DNA of 51,019 nt from Klebsormidium nitens (GCA_000708835.1 DF237565.1:1-51019), one strand, 5' to 3'; numbered from the stretch's first letter, positions 10,259 through 24,500 are shown. Translations and numbers: made by a program. Notes: a model not told the origin generated them from the letters alone.

Positions 10259-13200
10259 CTACCGCCGGCCCCACGCGCGGGGCTCCTCCTCGTCGTCACT
10301 GCCCACGTCACCATACTGCCAGATGTTGAGCCGCTCCTTCTTGGCCAGCTCCTGGTGCTCCTGAAGCGCCTCGAGCGCCTCCCGCTTCTGCCGCGACGCA
10401 CCGCGCCCCGCCTTCTCAAGACGCGCCAGCCCGGCCTCCAGCAGGACCGACTGGATCGTCGCGCTCGACTCGGGGTCCACCAGGGTCACGATCATCCGGG
10501 GACCCACGCCCTGGCCCCTGTAACGTCGATGAAGTAAACTTCAGGAGCAGTCTTTGAAAGATTAAAAAGGGCTTGTTTGTAGCAAAAGGAAGCGCACTTT
10601 AGGCGAGATGAGTTTTCTTGGCGCAAAATGAAGATGAAAGCCGAGTTAGCTGCCGTCCAGACCCGTTGAACAACTGATGCAGCGGCTCTTGTCGGTTCCA
10701 TCACGGCACTGAACCACGTCTTTCACATGCAAACAGTCTTAGGCAGAAGCCGACTGGCAGATGTCAAACTCGAGATCCACGCCCGTCAAAACCCCCGCTC
10801 ATAGCCTCTACCGCCACTTTCGAAAGAGCATAACGAAACCTCGGGCCTTGAACAAGCAAAGCAATGCCAAGTAAGGTTTGCAACCTCGCGCATTCACATA
10901 TTGTGCTGGTATTATCCGTGCTTATGATCGGATCGTTCTTTCAGCGACTCGACTACGGCCTAACCGACACCGATTACAAATTACACGCATGAAAATACGC
11001 AAAGTTGAAAGAAAAGCGATTCTGGCACAGGCGCTCACTTGGTCCTGCCGGCGGAGTTGTCGCGCTCCTCGACGCGCGCGACGAGCTTCTTGTCGGCGAC
11101 CGTCTCCTGCAGGAGCTGGGCTGCGTCGACGCCGAACTCCTCGTCGAGGCCGGGCACCTTGACGTGCGCGAGCGAGCACAGGTGGCTCTGCTGCGGCACC
11201 GCCGCCAGGCCCGGCTCCATCGGCCGCAGCCGAGAGACGGGCAGCGTCTCCTTGTTGCCATAGTCCACGTAAAACACCTGGAGACAGAAAAGAGTACTAG
11301 TTGGTCAGCTGGGTACCAGGTGAGGGACGGGGTGGCCGTGACACACTTGAAGAGCTGTGGGCTAATCCACATGATGGTGTGATGAGCCGGGGACGACTGA
11401 TTGCGATCGATGACCTCGAGTTTTGCTGTGCCGATTCCGTCTCTTGATTGGAGGAAGGCGAGCGAATGAGTCAGAGTGCCGCTTGACGGCTTTGACAGAT
11501 CATCGGACTCGATTCCAGTCGTTCCTTCCGTGACAGGTCGTCCTCCGACAGGTCAGAGCTGTCTCCCTCTTAGAGTACACCTCAGCTGCACAAAAGTCGG
11601 ATATCATCCATCTGGATCACTGTCCCTCATCACATTTCCAAAACGTCGAGAGCCCTAAACCTAATGGCAATGCAACCCTGCCCCCTTACCTCGTACTTGT
11701 CCCCCCCGGTCCCCGTCGCCTGCTTGGGCGCCTCCACAATCAGCGCGCGCGCAAAACTGTCGTCCAGTGTGAACTGGCCCAGCACCAGCTCCCCTCTCTT
11801 TGGCGCAAATGCGCCGGCGGGCAGCACTTTCTCCTTCAGCTTCAGCCCCTCGAGCTGCGCCTCAATGGACGAGAGACGCGAGTCGCTCTCGACTTGCGCG
11901 TAGAAGCGCGACCCGTCGACGACTTCGGTCACGCGCACGTTCAGGACTTCGCCCTTGGTGTCCGACGTGGAAGCCGCCTCCGCGGCGGCCTCTGCGGCGG
12001 GGTCGTAGTTCTCCCACACCTGCGGCGGTGAAGTTAAGGACTTCCTTTGCGCGGACCAGATTCAGATTCAGAGTTTTACAGTCTGGATTACAAGTTTGCC
12101 AAAAGCAAGCGGACCAGTCCCTAAGCAAAGCCATACGGTCTTGATCACACGTGCGCAAAAGCAAGCGGATCAAGGGTCACAGTACCCGTCGAGTCGACTC
12201 AGGCTGTAGGGTTCAAGGTGGAGCGGATGAACAGGGCGAGAAGGATCAAAAGGTATGTGAATTTGACACAATACTTTTGAATCCAGAAATTTCTGCTCCA
12301 AATGCTCTGGCATGCTCTCAAACTAGCGGACAGCCGACCTAGATCAGATCCAAGACTGCCGCTTCTTGACAAGCAGAATCGCCAGGACATTCTGCTTCTA
12401 AGTGATACTTCGTGAAGCGGGGATTGATCTTGCCTGCCGAAACTCCTCCGATGGACCTCACAAATGAAGCAGGTCAACTTACTCTTGGCTCCGAATAACG
12501 ACATTGAAAGAAACAGAACATAAACACAAGCCCCGCTCACCTTGACCTTGTGCGTCCTGGCCTTCTCCTCGGCCCGCTGCAGGTCGACAGCGCTGGCAGT
12601 CCGCGAGGGGTCGAAGTTGGGGTGCAGCTTGGCGAGGCCGTTCTCGAGCAGCGCCACCGCGACGTTCACCTTGTTCTCGAACAGAGACCCCAGGAACGTG
12701 CCCGTCTTGTCCACCGTCTCGACCTCGATCTGAAGAATCAGGGAAATTTTGAACGCCTCGAATGAAATGATGCAGATACTTGTAAACGGAGGTTGGAAAA
12801 ACGTTTTGGAACTGTTTTTCCTGAGTTAAGGAATAGCCCACGAGGGGACAGGGTACAATAGTACGAGAACCAGTGTCGCAGCAAGAGAGGGCTACCTGAC
12901 ATGACCGGCATATGAACCGACGCAGATTATTGAAGCTTAGCCGCTGGCTGGCCACTCGCAACTCTGAGAAAGGCGGATCTCAGAAACACAGCCGCAAATC
13001 CAACGCCCGACATGTTTGAGTTTGAGTGGCAAAAACAAATGCGGATCCATGGCAAAGTATAAGCATCGTGCCCCCACAAACGAGTGCATCGCTCCGATTC
13101 CCGTTCCGCTGAGTCTCGGATAAGAACGCCCACCTCGACGGAGCGCTGGGAGATCCTGCGGCGCATGAACGCCAGGGCCTCGTCGGCGAAGGGTTCACCC

Positions 13201-16200
13201 CTGCCGGGGCAGCGCACGCCCGCTAGCGAGAAGGCGACAGCGACGCTCTCCTTGGGGATGATCAGCTTGAAGCGGTGCCCGCTCAACACGTAGTCTACCA
13301 CCGCGGGCTGCCGCCCGCTGCGCTGGAGGAATGGCAGGAACTGTTTCGCCTTGGCGGCCGCAGTCTGCAGAGCGAAGAAAGATGTGGTCAGTCTTGGAAG
13401 CAGGAATGCAGAGTAGCTAAGTCCGGCCTGCGTGAGACGAACAACGGCTTGAGGTGCACTGTAGTTTCGTTCCCCGAAGTGACCCCTTCTAGGGTCGCTG
13501 TGCTTGGAAGCCAAAGACATTCTTGGTCGAGTTAAAGCACATGACTACCGCATGAATAAGTGAACCTCCATAGCACAATTCTCAAGCCAGCGCTGTAGTA
13601 AGACCCGTCAGGCGGTGTTTCAACATGCGCAACTCTGCATCTGCGAGGGGCACGCACCCTGTCGGAGATGTCGTTAAGATGCGCAACGGGCGGCTCCTTG
13701 GCAGAGTGCATGCCGGCCTTCTTTTTGGTGGCGCGCGCTTCCGCTGCAACCAGGTTCTCGTAGTACGTCGACCGCTCCTCGAAGTCGCGGTGCCGCACGA
13801 CCGTCGCGAAGCCCCGTCCAACCACCATCTCAGCGACGTTGATGCCCTGGAAGGAGAGATACCAAGAAACTTTAAGACAAGGTGAGTTGAGCAAGGGTGT
13901 TTGGAGCATGCATCTTTTCACTCAATTTCAGATGCACCCTTGGCGTGTGATAAAGTAGGTGCGCCAAACAGGAACTTGAGATCGAGAGAAATATTCCAAA
14001 GCCCGGCCCCACTATTCTTCCGGCGACGCTGCTGCCCTGCCCAAACGACCTCATGACAGTAGAGATCAAAACCGTTGCCCAATCGTGTGGAAGCTCCTTT
14101 CTTCGAAACCCTCGCCTTCGCCAGCCTTTCTCAAAGCGAACCTTCCCAATAGTGCTTCATTCTATCTCGACTCTCAAACGCGTTAAAACGATCCCAGCAT
14201 AAACGACGTGGTCCAAGATAGCACAGAAAAGCTCTTGCTGAATACAAAAATCCTACCTTGCAATGTTTCGATAACTGTCGTTACTATTCAACTATGTGCC
14301 GCCATGCCAATCATGTGCTCCATCCAACGAGGCCTGGAACGGTTATGATCACACTCACAGGCGCTGGCGCTTCTCCATTGGCTGTGGGCGCAACGGTGGC
14401 CCCCTCTGCGTCCTTGCTCTTGTCCAGCAAAAAGAGGGATCCGAACTCCATGTTGCGCTCGCCGCCCGGGGCTGGTACGGGGCCGTCGGTAGGGGCCACC
14501 TTGCGGGTGTACTCCATCTGGACTGCCACCTGGCAGCCGTACAAGATTTCATGTCAGTCGGGCACACAGTTGACATAGGAACCTTTTCCAAACGTGGGAA
14601 GCGCAGGAAAAAAACCTTTTCCTAAAGTGCAACGCTGATCAAGAAACTTCCAAATGTACATCGTCCACCCAAAAGACATCAAACATACCCGTGATGTCTT
14701 CATAAGTACTCAAATAATTGAGACAGGCCAGTGGCCTAATCACGTAGCAAACCAACTCCGTGAACATGTTGAGGCTGACAGGGCAGCCCATATTCCGTTA
14801 GCCGTTAGCTGCTCGGTTCTCCGCTTGAGAAACGCCAAAGATGTTAGTGCAGGGCTTTCTGACCTGATTCTGCAGACTTCTGGATTCTGAAGACTTCTGA
14901 GATCTTGGGGCTGCTGAGATCCAAATCCCAAAATTGTAGAGATTGGGGATCGTCCACTGCGGCTCACCTTCTGGCCGATCAAGCGCGAGCGCAGAAACTC
15001 CTTGGCCTCCCGTGCATGCGGCGCAGGCTTCTCGTCCCGCCGCGGGTTGCCGACCTTAGGCGCCCGGATGCTGGACAGGTTCACACGCCGCTCCGCCAAG
15101 GGGGATCCCTCTGGGGCCGCATCGTCCGCCACCACCACGCAATCTCCGCTGACCACCTCAATAACCTGCAACACAAGCCACCAAGTAAAAGTCTTCTGGT
15201 GTTCGAAGGGAAGGTAGCAAAGGGCGATCTGTAAGCCTGCCAAGACCACCCAACATCAAAGAGCAAGGATCAGGGTCCCTCGATGACGATTCTGTGGATG
15301 GCCTCCAATCCAGAAGTCCAAAAGTCTCCTATCTCAGGCCCTCGCTGAAGAAGCGAAGAACGACACATTTCTCGCACCAGGTGACGTACAAGCATCACCA
15401 GCAACTTCACCGATCGTCTCATTCCAAAAAAAATAGATGCTTGAGACTTTCTTTGGAACCAACGCTAGCGTTATCCGCGATTCGCGTCGTTTACCTACTG
15501 ATATCCGTCCTCGGGTGTGTATAAAGAGAAGCGGCTGGAGCCACATAAGGCAGGCCCGTCAGCATAGCAATTTGCAGCAAACATGCAGGAGTAACGTAGA
15601 ACAACCGCTGCACCCCAACGGAACTCCCCCCGGTGAAGGCTGAAAGAAATGCTCACGACGCCAGTGAAGTTGTCGTCCCTGACGGCCACGGAGTTGGACG
15701 GCGCCGGCACGAAGTTGACCCAGAGGCGCAGTTTGTCCAGCTTGGCCTGCCGCTCCGTCGCCTTGAGCTTCTCCTTGGCCAGCGGCTCCAGCATCGCTGC
15801 GCTCCACTCCACAACGCGCGCCAGCCCCTGCAACCAGAAAGAACAGTTCCTTAATCTCTGTAAGAGTGCCCTACGGATGCAGCATGGCCGCATCTCATTC
15901 CACAACGCTCGCCGGCCTTCGAAGAGCTGGGCACCACAAATGATCCCGTGACGTTTCTCCAGAAGGAAGTACGGGATGTTCAGGAGTTGAATTTACAAGA
16001 CGGGTCGACCCCCGCTGAGAACGATGCCGAAGTCGGGTGAACGTTCACCTGGTCGAGATCGGATGGATAGAGGCATGCGGTGTGAGGGCACAAGCGTGCG
16101 GTGTAAGGGCGAAGGCAAACATCCTTGATTTTTGAAGCTCAAAATACTCGCCAAGCTCAAGCCGTGCACCAATTTTCCGTTAAAGTCGAGGAGTTGTATT

Positions 16201-19200
16201 CGAGGTCAGGAGCTACAAGTTCATGCAGAATTTCAAAGTTCGGCAGGATCAACGCAGTATTCTGCATTGGCGAATCGCAGCAGTGGGCCAATATGGAACG
16301 CAGCAGTGAGCCAATACGAAAAGCATTTCAGACATGCCCACCGAGTCGACGTACACAGGACGTGCGAGATGCCAATCTAACTGAATGCTGACGTACCTGG
16401 CTGACAAGTTGGAGGGCGAGGTCCTGTGCCACGTCATTCTCCGAGTAAAAGATGGACCCAAACAAGTTGTTATACTTGTCGACTCCGTCGAGGACGATTC
16501 TGACGTCCCGGTGCAAAACCCTGCAGCAACAGTGCAGGAATTCATGGTGGATATTCAAAATGAGCAACGCCTGTCGATGTAGCAATCCTTCAATTTGTCG
16601 GTGAGGGCTCAGACAGATTGGAGAGGAGAAACAATGAGCATCCTCTGTTGACCGGTTGAAGGGTCTGCTCAATCAGCTGGAGCGGACTCCAGTTGGAGAC
16701 TCCCTCTGAAACCTTAGCTTCGCCTAATGTCCTAACCGCTTCTAGACCACTACGCTACTAGCAAGAGAAGCGTCCCTCGAGTTATGCAGGACACAAAGCT
16801 AGCTCTTCAAAAGGGAGCAGATTCCGAACCAGCAGCATGACAGCGCACCTCGTTTCCGTGAAGTGCTTCGCTTCCCTAGCGAACGGGTCTGGCGCAACCT
16901 CCACCGGCGCATTCGCAGCGGCCAGCCGTTGAGCTGAAGTGAGGGGCTCCGAAGCAGCTCCCGATCCACCGTTGGTCTCGGCCTTGGCAGTTTCCGGCAC
17001 GGCCTCGACGGGAGGAGGCCGCCTACCCATTGACGGACACTACAGAGAGGTTCAAGAACGTTCGATGCTTCGTAATCTCAGCAGGTGTCACGTTCCTTTT
17101 TGTTGTCCGAAAGTCAACACGTGCCTAAACGGGCACCCTGAAGGCGTTGATTCCGCCATCTCAAGCGGCCCTTCTGAAGCTATTGCTGCCGCAATCAAGT
17201 CTCTGCAAAGCTTATCTTCGGCTTGATCTTTAGAAAAACAGGCAAATGGGACAAATGATTCAACTACTGTCCGCAGAAACGGCGTTACATGTGACATACC
17301 TGGATACCCGTTGTATAGACCTGTACGAACTGGTAGCTTGGAAGGAGCCAGACCCGGATCGTGCTGCCATCCCGAACCATCTGCATCGCCATGGACAAGC
17401 AACGCCATCTAAGAGTGTGGTCGCCAGTACAGGGCTAAAAGAAAGGTGCAGTCGTTGCGAGCAGAGAGTCACTTGAAGATTCATCCAGTGGGTTGACGGC
17501 TATTTCTTGTCAGGAAACGAGGTTCCATGTGCTCCCCTGTTGTGTACCATCCATTTCAATCAGGAAAAAAATCTGTAGATTCCCGTGTCAATACTCTACT
17601 TAGAACTCCCTGGGTCGGAAAGAGGTTAGAGAGCCTACCTCCACAAGAGCCGGGATGGCCTTCCCCTTGCATTCGTCGAGAAGCCCAAGTGCGTCGAAGG
17701 TGCTCCCTTCACCCACTCCCGAGGGCGGAAGGTCGCGCACTGAGGCCTCTGCTGCTCCCGGGGTTTTGTTCCACATGCCCAGGCCCTGGCTCTGCGCCTG
17801 CTCCTCCGCCTTCACAAGATCCGCCAGGTACGGGCTCTGCTCCGACTGAGCATTCACCTGGGTTTTAACCTGCCAGCAAAAATGAAGACTTATTAGTATG
17901 CGTACGTTGAACCACATGATAGCAATATATAAATCAGGGTTGACAAGTAGCACACAGAGTGCATCTGTTCCTCGCACATATCCCCTATCCCTGCTCAAAC
18001 AACGACTTGGTCTCTCAGAACTGTCACTCGCATCCAGCTTGAAGTTTGCCAACGCATCCATCATTAAGTGACGACACTGTGCGCTCGGTTGACATTCATA
18101 GACACATAGCATATAAGTCAGATACACTCCCATGGACCTTCGCAGCCGCAACCACAGGTGCAACACCGGGAACATCCCGGAATTGACACTAACATTCCAA
18201 CTCATCGCTTACTCTGTAGAAACGAGCAGATCGGAACAAGGATTCCCGATGCCAATCATGTAGCGCTTAGCTGCAAATGCTCACCCTGGCCCATCCGTTT
18301 GCCACCACATCGAGCGCCAGATTGGTGTCATCCATGAAAACGCTGCCAAACTCGCGGTTGATGGACGGCACAGCATAGTCCACCTTGAAGACCACCGCCT
18401 TGCCAATGACCTTCTTGCGCAGGTACTCGCGGCTCTGCCACGCCCACGGCTCATCTTTGGTGTCCCGGCGAGCCTGGAGGGGGGAGAGAGATGAGTGTCA
18501 GAAACGGCAGTAGAGGGGACAATCTGGCGAGCTTGCTGGTGGACTCGACTGTGCGAGATAGAGGAGGGCTGATGGGATTTCAACGAGTAATGATTACTCG
18601 CGCGTCCTCGCAAAAGCAGGGGCACTCCGGTGAAGACGGCTGGTTTTGATCAAGGAGGTGTACACTTAGCAGCACAGTCACCATGATCAATTCAACCGAT
18701 ATGCACGCCTAACCCTGACAATTGCAAACCCAAGTGGAAACCCTAGTTTCCACTTCAGATTTCAAGAAAAACTCGGGTGGTGCAGAAGATGATCAATCTG
18801 CTTTGTATCTCTTTAAAGCAGCAATTGAAGGAGCACAATGAAACAAAAGCACAGTCATATGTGGCCTAGCGTCTAGTGAGCAATAGCTTTGCAAGGACCA
18901 CCGCAAAAGTGGTGCACATTGAATGACGGCTACATTGAGATTTAAGAGCACCACGTGAATGCAGGTTCGTCAAACAACTTGCTAAGTCTGCATAGCTATG
19001 CACTGCAAGATCCTCATGTAATCAACGCACACAAAGCAGCACCTCAAAATCCTTATTCAGGCTCACCAATCGAGGGCTCATCAGTGAGGAGAGTGTGATA
19101 GTCTTCTCAGGAGGTGGTCCGCTTTTGACACTGCCTACAATTGTGAGGCAATCTCCAGAGGAAACAGCTTTCACAGTGCCACGGAGCCATTGTCCCTGAG

Positions 19201-19204
19201 CCAT
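10259..19204 (-). CDS. TSN: Tudor-SN (Tudor staphylococcal nuclease), 976 aa, 15 coding exons
   Basis: Model: 19204-19067, 18473-18285, 17869-17639, 17380-17300, 17039-16849, 16520-16397, 15827-15657, 15165-14968, 14529-14359, 13846-13658, 13364-13134, 12729-12541, 12019-11690, 11277-11039, 10517-10259. Every junction is GT-AG and in frame (2931 nt). The protein has four staphylococcal-nuclease-like repeats (roughly 5-165, 190-350, 365-520, 560-700), an extended Tudor domain (~745-870, with VFYVDYGNKE at 812-821) and a partial fifth SN fold at the C-terminus. The length is close to plant TSN1/TSN2. Telling segments are WLRGTVKAVSSGDCL at the N-terminus, REAKHFTE before the second SN repeat's last strands, and VEWSAAML. 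In plants and animals TSN binds RNA, takes part in stress granules, mRNA stability and splicing, and is cytoplasmic with ER association. The C-terminus ends in an acidic DDEEE stretch. The start ATG at 19204-19202 opens the classic TSN N-terminus; a 5'UTR intron lies just upstream. Confidence 0.97.
16073..16114. repeat. 21-bp tandem duplication in TSN intron
   Basis: Two adjacent copies of a 21-bp unit starting GC(A/G)TGCGGTGT(G/A)AGGGC lie in the TSN intron between exons 6 and 7. Confidence 0.75.
16276..16321. repeat. 23-bp tandem duplication in TSN intron
   Basis: Two copies of a 23-bp unit beginning CGCAGCAGTG(G/A)GCCAATA are directly adjacent in the intron between TSN exons 6 and 7. Confidence 0.8.
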
Positions 19205-21527
19205 GGTAAGTGGTCCTGCAAAATGCGTATAATCTTAGTCTAAGCAAGTTTCCAGCTGATTTGCCAAAACCCTTTTCTGAAAAATATGCTCTTAATGTGA
19301 CCGCTAACTATCCCAAGGAATCTAGGCACCCATTGAAAAATGGACAATGACAAGCAGTCCATTTACTTTTTGGATTGCTAGCTCAGATTGGCTTTCAGAA
19401 AGCAATCAATGCATCAACGGCCTCAGCCCGCTGAGCTTACAAATCAGCAAACCCACAACCTCATTGCAGCTGAGAGTCTCAATTCCTGGTGCACACTCAC
19501 CTGAATAGCAGCTCACTGGCTCCTTCAGATCGTAGAATTGGGACAAAAAGGACGAAAGGGATGACTATTCCTCCTTGATTGGAAAATTGCAGCGCCCTAT
19601 CCTCTTCTTCCGAAATCGGAAATGGAAAATGTAGCCTTCAGTGCAGGCCCCAGGGTGTTCCAAATTCCAATATCTTTGACGGGTGTTTGACCGTCGATGA
19701 AACAGTTCTACTCACATATGTGAGTATTTTAGGCTGACATAGGCGCTCATTTTGGACCACCTTAAATCATCGACTCGATGATGTGTGTATTTATAACTTT
19801 TCCTGCAAGCGCACAATTAAAACAACGAAATTGCATTGTCACAGGGCATATTGGGGCATTTGTAGCAGGTTTCAAAGTTACTCAAGCAAATGCTTGTCAA
19901 GTCAAAGATGACACAACACATCTCAGCTTAATCGACGGTGAGTGTTGCAAGCACGTGCCTGGTTGGTTGGTTTTCGCAAACTTGTCTGAAGGCTCAACTG
20001 CAATCAGGCAGTTGATCGTCGAAAGCCGAAACCTTAGACGATCGATAGAAGGTACCAGATGCAGCAGATGAACTCTTTGCCTCTAAATTGACGCTTATGT
20101 ATGTTGGATCGACCTAGTGCATGAGATGATACATTGGTAGTCTGCACGTCTTGATGGTCCTACTGCAACAGGTACTACTAGGCTGGTGCCAGTAATGGAT
20201 GGAAAACCTGGAAGAGGCCCGCCTTTTTGTACTAGATTTCGACAAGATCTTCCATAATGATAATGTGTAATGTACCAATGGAAGCTTCACCACACGACAC
20301 GTGGTCCAGGCGGTTCAATGACACGACCCTAGCTGCTGGTTTTGCATGAGACTGGATTTTGACCATGAATTTCTCAGCCCTCGACGGGGCCCTCGAGCTC
20401 CTGCCAGTGCCAGCAGTGTTGAAGGCCGCTTCCGTGCTGCGGCAATGAGGTCTCTGCAAAAAGGGATTGCGTCATCGCGTAATTCAGTGCAGTGGGGACA
20501 CAGTCTCCTGAGTCCCGGATTCCAAAATTTTCAAATTCGACCGCGTTCTATGAGAATCAGCTCAGTGATGATTCACCTACCTCCTACATTGCAGCTTCAG
20601 TTCAACTTCAAGCTCGTTCAAAAGGAGGCTCTTTTGTCTAGGGCTGGGCTGATTTGTATCGAGTTTGATTAGTACCAGGCCGGCGGAACGAAGAATCTCA
20701 GGGCAGCAATGTTGGTTGCAGGAACGAGGTTCAGGGGCTCTGAGCGCATAAACCTATGAGTTTTCTCATCAGGACGGAATCAGGAAGGCAGTTGAAAGGA
20801 ACCGACTTGAAGGCAGTGACATTCTGGTCCTCGAGCTTGAAGAAGGAACATTGAGCAACAATGCGCTTCAAGGTTTGTCTCTCACACGGGATCTCGATCG
20901 GGCTCATGCAGATGCTTTGTTTGATTGATGACGTCGTTCTAGCTATTAACTCTGCATAGCCTGATCAATAGTTGCCCAACTCGCATTGAAACTCTTACGT
21001 GCCTCAATCTACTGGGCTAATCTATCATGCTGGAGAAAGATGGAAGGGCACCTTTCTGGCGGCATTAGTTCCGCCACTTATCTTGGAAGCCTGTCATGTA
21101 GCTCGTGAAGGGGGAGGCGGCTGGTGTCCGGTTAGCCATTCTGAACACTTCTAGAAACCAGCTTCCGTTGCACACGAAGATTGATCTTGTGGACTTGCTA
21201 GCTGCCATGGTTTGCAGAATCATGGTCTATTTGTATTGTGAAGCTGCTGACTTGATCTTGCAGGAAGTATAATCCACTGCGAAGCTGCACAACAATTGTG
21301 GGCTATGTAGGTTGTGGGTTTTGACATGACTGTTGCATATGGACACTAGGAAGCAGCTAGGCGAAACCAGAATCACAATTCTCAAAGGCTACAGTCGGTA
21401 GATTCAAAGTTGCATAGTAAGCAACGAGTTCCAAACTGGTACAGTAGCGGGTCCAGATCTGGGTTGATGCGACGCAGGAAGCTCCAACGATTTTAGGAGT
21501 AGATTCGTGTTCTGGCAGGAGGTCAAG
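19205..21527. promoter_or_regulatory. Divergent intergenic region between TSN and the MAPK gene
   Basis: About 2.3 kb separate the TSN start (minus) and the MAPK start (plus). The left part holds the probable TSN 5'UTR intron and leader (19216 to about 19600). From about 19600 to 21500 no exon with recognisable coding content was found on either strand. Short open frames near 19780-20070 and 20350-20670 lack similarity and have ordinary intergenic composition. The region presumably contains both promoters; no clear TATA box or other element is assignable. Confidence 0.5.
19216..19500 (-). other. Probable 5'UTR intron of TSN
   Basis: On the minus strand a good donor (TATTCAG|GTGAGT, intron starting at 19500) and acceptor (TTTTGCAG, ending at 19216) bound a 285-nt segment ending 12 nt before the TSN start codon. 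The upstream leader (about 19501-19600) contains no ATG, as expected for a 5'UTR exon. No transcript evidence is available from sequence alone. Confidence 0.6.
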
Positions 21528-24500
21528 ATGAGTGAAGAGATAGACAAGCATGTCCTAAGAAAGTACGAGATCCTTCAGAAGCTCGGAAAGGGCGCCTATG
21601 GCATTGTTTGGAAAGCTGTTGACAAGAAGAGCAAGCAGACGGTGGCGCTGAAGAAGATCTTTGATGCCTTCCAGAATGCAACGGATGCTCAGGTTAGTTG
21701 TGCTTGAGGCTTCCTTGAGAGCTTGCCCGAGCAACTCGGGGCTACTTGAGGAGCTCGACAAAATCAAGTTCTTGTAGAGCTGTAAGACCTGTGCAAGGGA
21801 TCTCTAGAGACGTGACTTTACAGTGGTTAATACCAGAGGCCTTTCCGACTGCGTTGCGCAGTTGTTGGTCTGTTTACTTTGATAGTCTTGTAGTGTGGTT
21901 AAGTCATGGGCATGGAAGAGGGCGTCCAGCTCTGCCTAATAGAGCTCTGAAACCCTTCCCAGAAAGTAGAGTCGTGCTGACCAAGCCCCTATTGAAACCA
22001 TTAGTTCTAGCTCCAAACGTTGCAGCTCTCAGCATTATTTTTGTCCTCGGAAAAGGTGTAAACTTTTTGAAAGGCGTGAAGTTCAGTTCAGAGATCGTGT
22101 CGACGTCCATTTTCTGATACGTGTCGCTGCATTGGCACTGCAGAGAACGTTTCGAGAGGTGATGTTCCTGCAGGAGCTGACCACTCACGAAAACATTGTC
22201 AAGTGAGCAACGTCACCATCTCCTCAAACAAGTCAGCATGGTTTGGCAGCTAAAACGGCTGCATTTTCGGTGGGCCATGAAAAATCCATCAACTTGGATG
22301 ACGACTCTCGACACGGGAATCCTTCAGTTGGAAAAGATTCACTAGTCCTCCAGCGCCTCTGCACACGTGCTTCAACTGTTTTGCAATCTATGCAAAGTAC
22401 TTTACTCTCCCTTAGAGGCGTCACTCAAACACGCTCAACTAGAATCTGAAGATCTGAACGAGCTCAACTCGACCTTCCAACACGAGTGCTAGCTGGTCGC
22501 TGGAGTAAAGAATGTGGCAACGAGGAGCTTAGTAGTGGTCCGTAATGGCTGGCACCACACAAATAATTTATGTCTTCCTAGCGTCCAGGACTTCCTTCTA
22601 CCTTTGGAAAACCCAATCTTTCAAACATTTCGCTGAAATGAGAGCTTTGCTGCAGGTTGTTGAACGTCCTCAAAGCGGAGAATGATCAGGATCTGTACCT
22701 GATCTTCGAATTCATGGGTAAGGAACGTAAAGGCCGTCATATCACTCCATTGCAGTGCAGACAAAGTTGCTGTTGACATTACGACCTTTGCTGGCGCATT
22801 TGGACAAATAGTCAATAATCTAAACTTGGTTAAAGACCAGCGAAGAGGCTGTCTGCAGGCAAGCGAAGTTCTGTCTTCTTGATTGACGAAACATTCGGCT
22901 TTCAGCATGAGATCGGCATAATTCAGACTTTCTCTCCTAAATGCTCAATGCAGAGACCGACTTGCACGCTGTGATCCGGGCAAATATCCTGGAGGAGATT
23001 CACAAGCAGTACACGATGTACCAGCTATTCAGGTGTCTCAAATACATGCACACAGCGGAGCTCCTTCATCGAGACATAAAAGTGAGTGAGGAAGAAAGTA
23101 TATCCCTTTAGCAAGCCTGCAAGTGGTTTCGAGCAGTCAAGCATTCGGTCGAAGTGTAAGGAGAAGCGTGGCCTTGATATGTGAGAAAGATATGATACAT
23201 TTTTACCCCTTCGGGGCAACAATCAAGTGACCGGAATCCCCTGACTTGATGACGAAAATGTTCATGGATGCAACTCTGAAAACGCATCTCCTTCGTGCAG
23301 CCTAGCAACCTCCTGTTGGATTCTGAGTGTCAAGTCAAGGTCGCCGACTTTGGTTTGGCCCGGTCGGTCGCGCAGCTCAAGGACGAGGCAGGGCCTAACC
23401 CTGTGTTGACGGACTACGTGGCGACCAGGTGGTACAGGGCCCCAGAGATTCTATTGGGATCGGCCAAGTGAGCAGTCTCAGCACTCGTTTGAACAGGCTT
23501 GCAATACGCATATCTTCCAAGCGATCAATTATATCTGACGCGTGATCCCTTGCCGACAGTCAGAGAGAAAGGACGTACTCCGAAAGTTGAGTGCACAGTC
23601 GAAAATGGATTTTCCGATCAAAGAGCTTATCTGACTTTGTTTGACGTCTCTTTTGAGCAAGTCGAGTTCTACGCAACCAGATTAGACGAGGAATGCACGA
23701 ACAGATAGCTGAGCTGAGATGCTGGGAAGGAGGAGCGGTTTGAAACGCGTCACAAACATCCAACTTCAAGTTCTTTGAGTTTTGAAGTCTGCGATCCAGA
23801 GGGACGTAAGCATCTCATATCTGCCTTTGCATTCGCACAGACTGCAGACCCCTCGAGATCAGCATTTCACGTTCCTGTCTGCAGGTATACATTTGGGGTG
23901 GATATATGGTCCAGCGGCTGCATTTTGGGGGAGCTTTTGGGGGGCAAGCCCATGTTTCCAGGTCGGTCTCTTTTCTCTGCTCAGACCTGTGGATTCTGTG
24001 CCCATTGTCTTCGCACGTCGATCTCCTTCCACTCCATTCCAATGTAACCGGAAGCAAAAAGCATTTGTCTTTGATTCCAAGCCCGGTCGATGAGAACCCT
24101 GGGATACTCCAGCACTCGATTGATGATTCGTTTTGGTAGCTATCTACACCATGATTAGAATAAAGTGCTTGTTCAGATCGTGCAGCCTCGATCAGTACGG
24201 ATTTGCCTTTCCGTTCTTCTCAAGATCCGCCCGACCGTGATTCTTGCTTCCGGCATTTCTGCAGGCAGCTCCACAATCAACCAGCTAGAAAGAATATTAG
24301 AAATCACCGGCCGGCCAAGCAAGGTACGGACCTCTGCGCAACCAGGATTTGCATGGCCGTAAAGCGAGTTCCGTGAGACTCGCGTTTATAAAGAGCAACT
24401 CCCATTTTACCCGTGGCGAATTACAATTTCAATGAAAACGATTGCCGCCTGTCCGATTCGATCTGCTGCTCCAAGGCGTCTTCCAGCATGCTTCTGCCCA

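Noticed and set aside
16690-16765. tRNA-like stretch on the minus strand inside a TSN intron (A-box-like TAGCGTAGTGG, GGTTAGGAC)
   Set aside because: The anticodon arm would have a 6-nt loop with only about 4 bp, no good T-loop GGTTCGA is present and the acceptor ends do not pair. At most it is a decayed tRNA or SINE fragment.
19778-20671. Open frames at 19778-20071 and 20346-20672 as small genes between TSN and the MAPK gene
   Set aside because: They have no recognisable motifs or splice context, and their length is expected by chance at this base composition.
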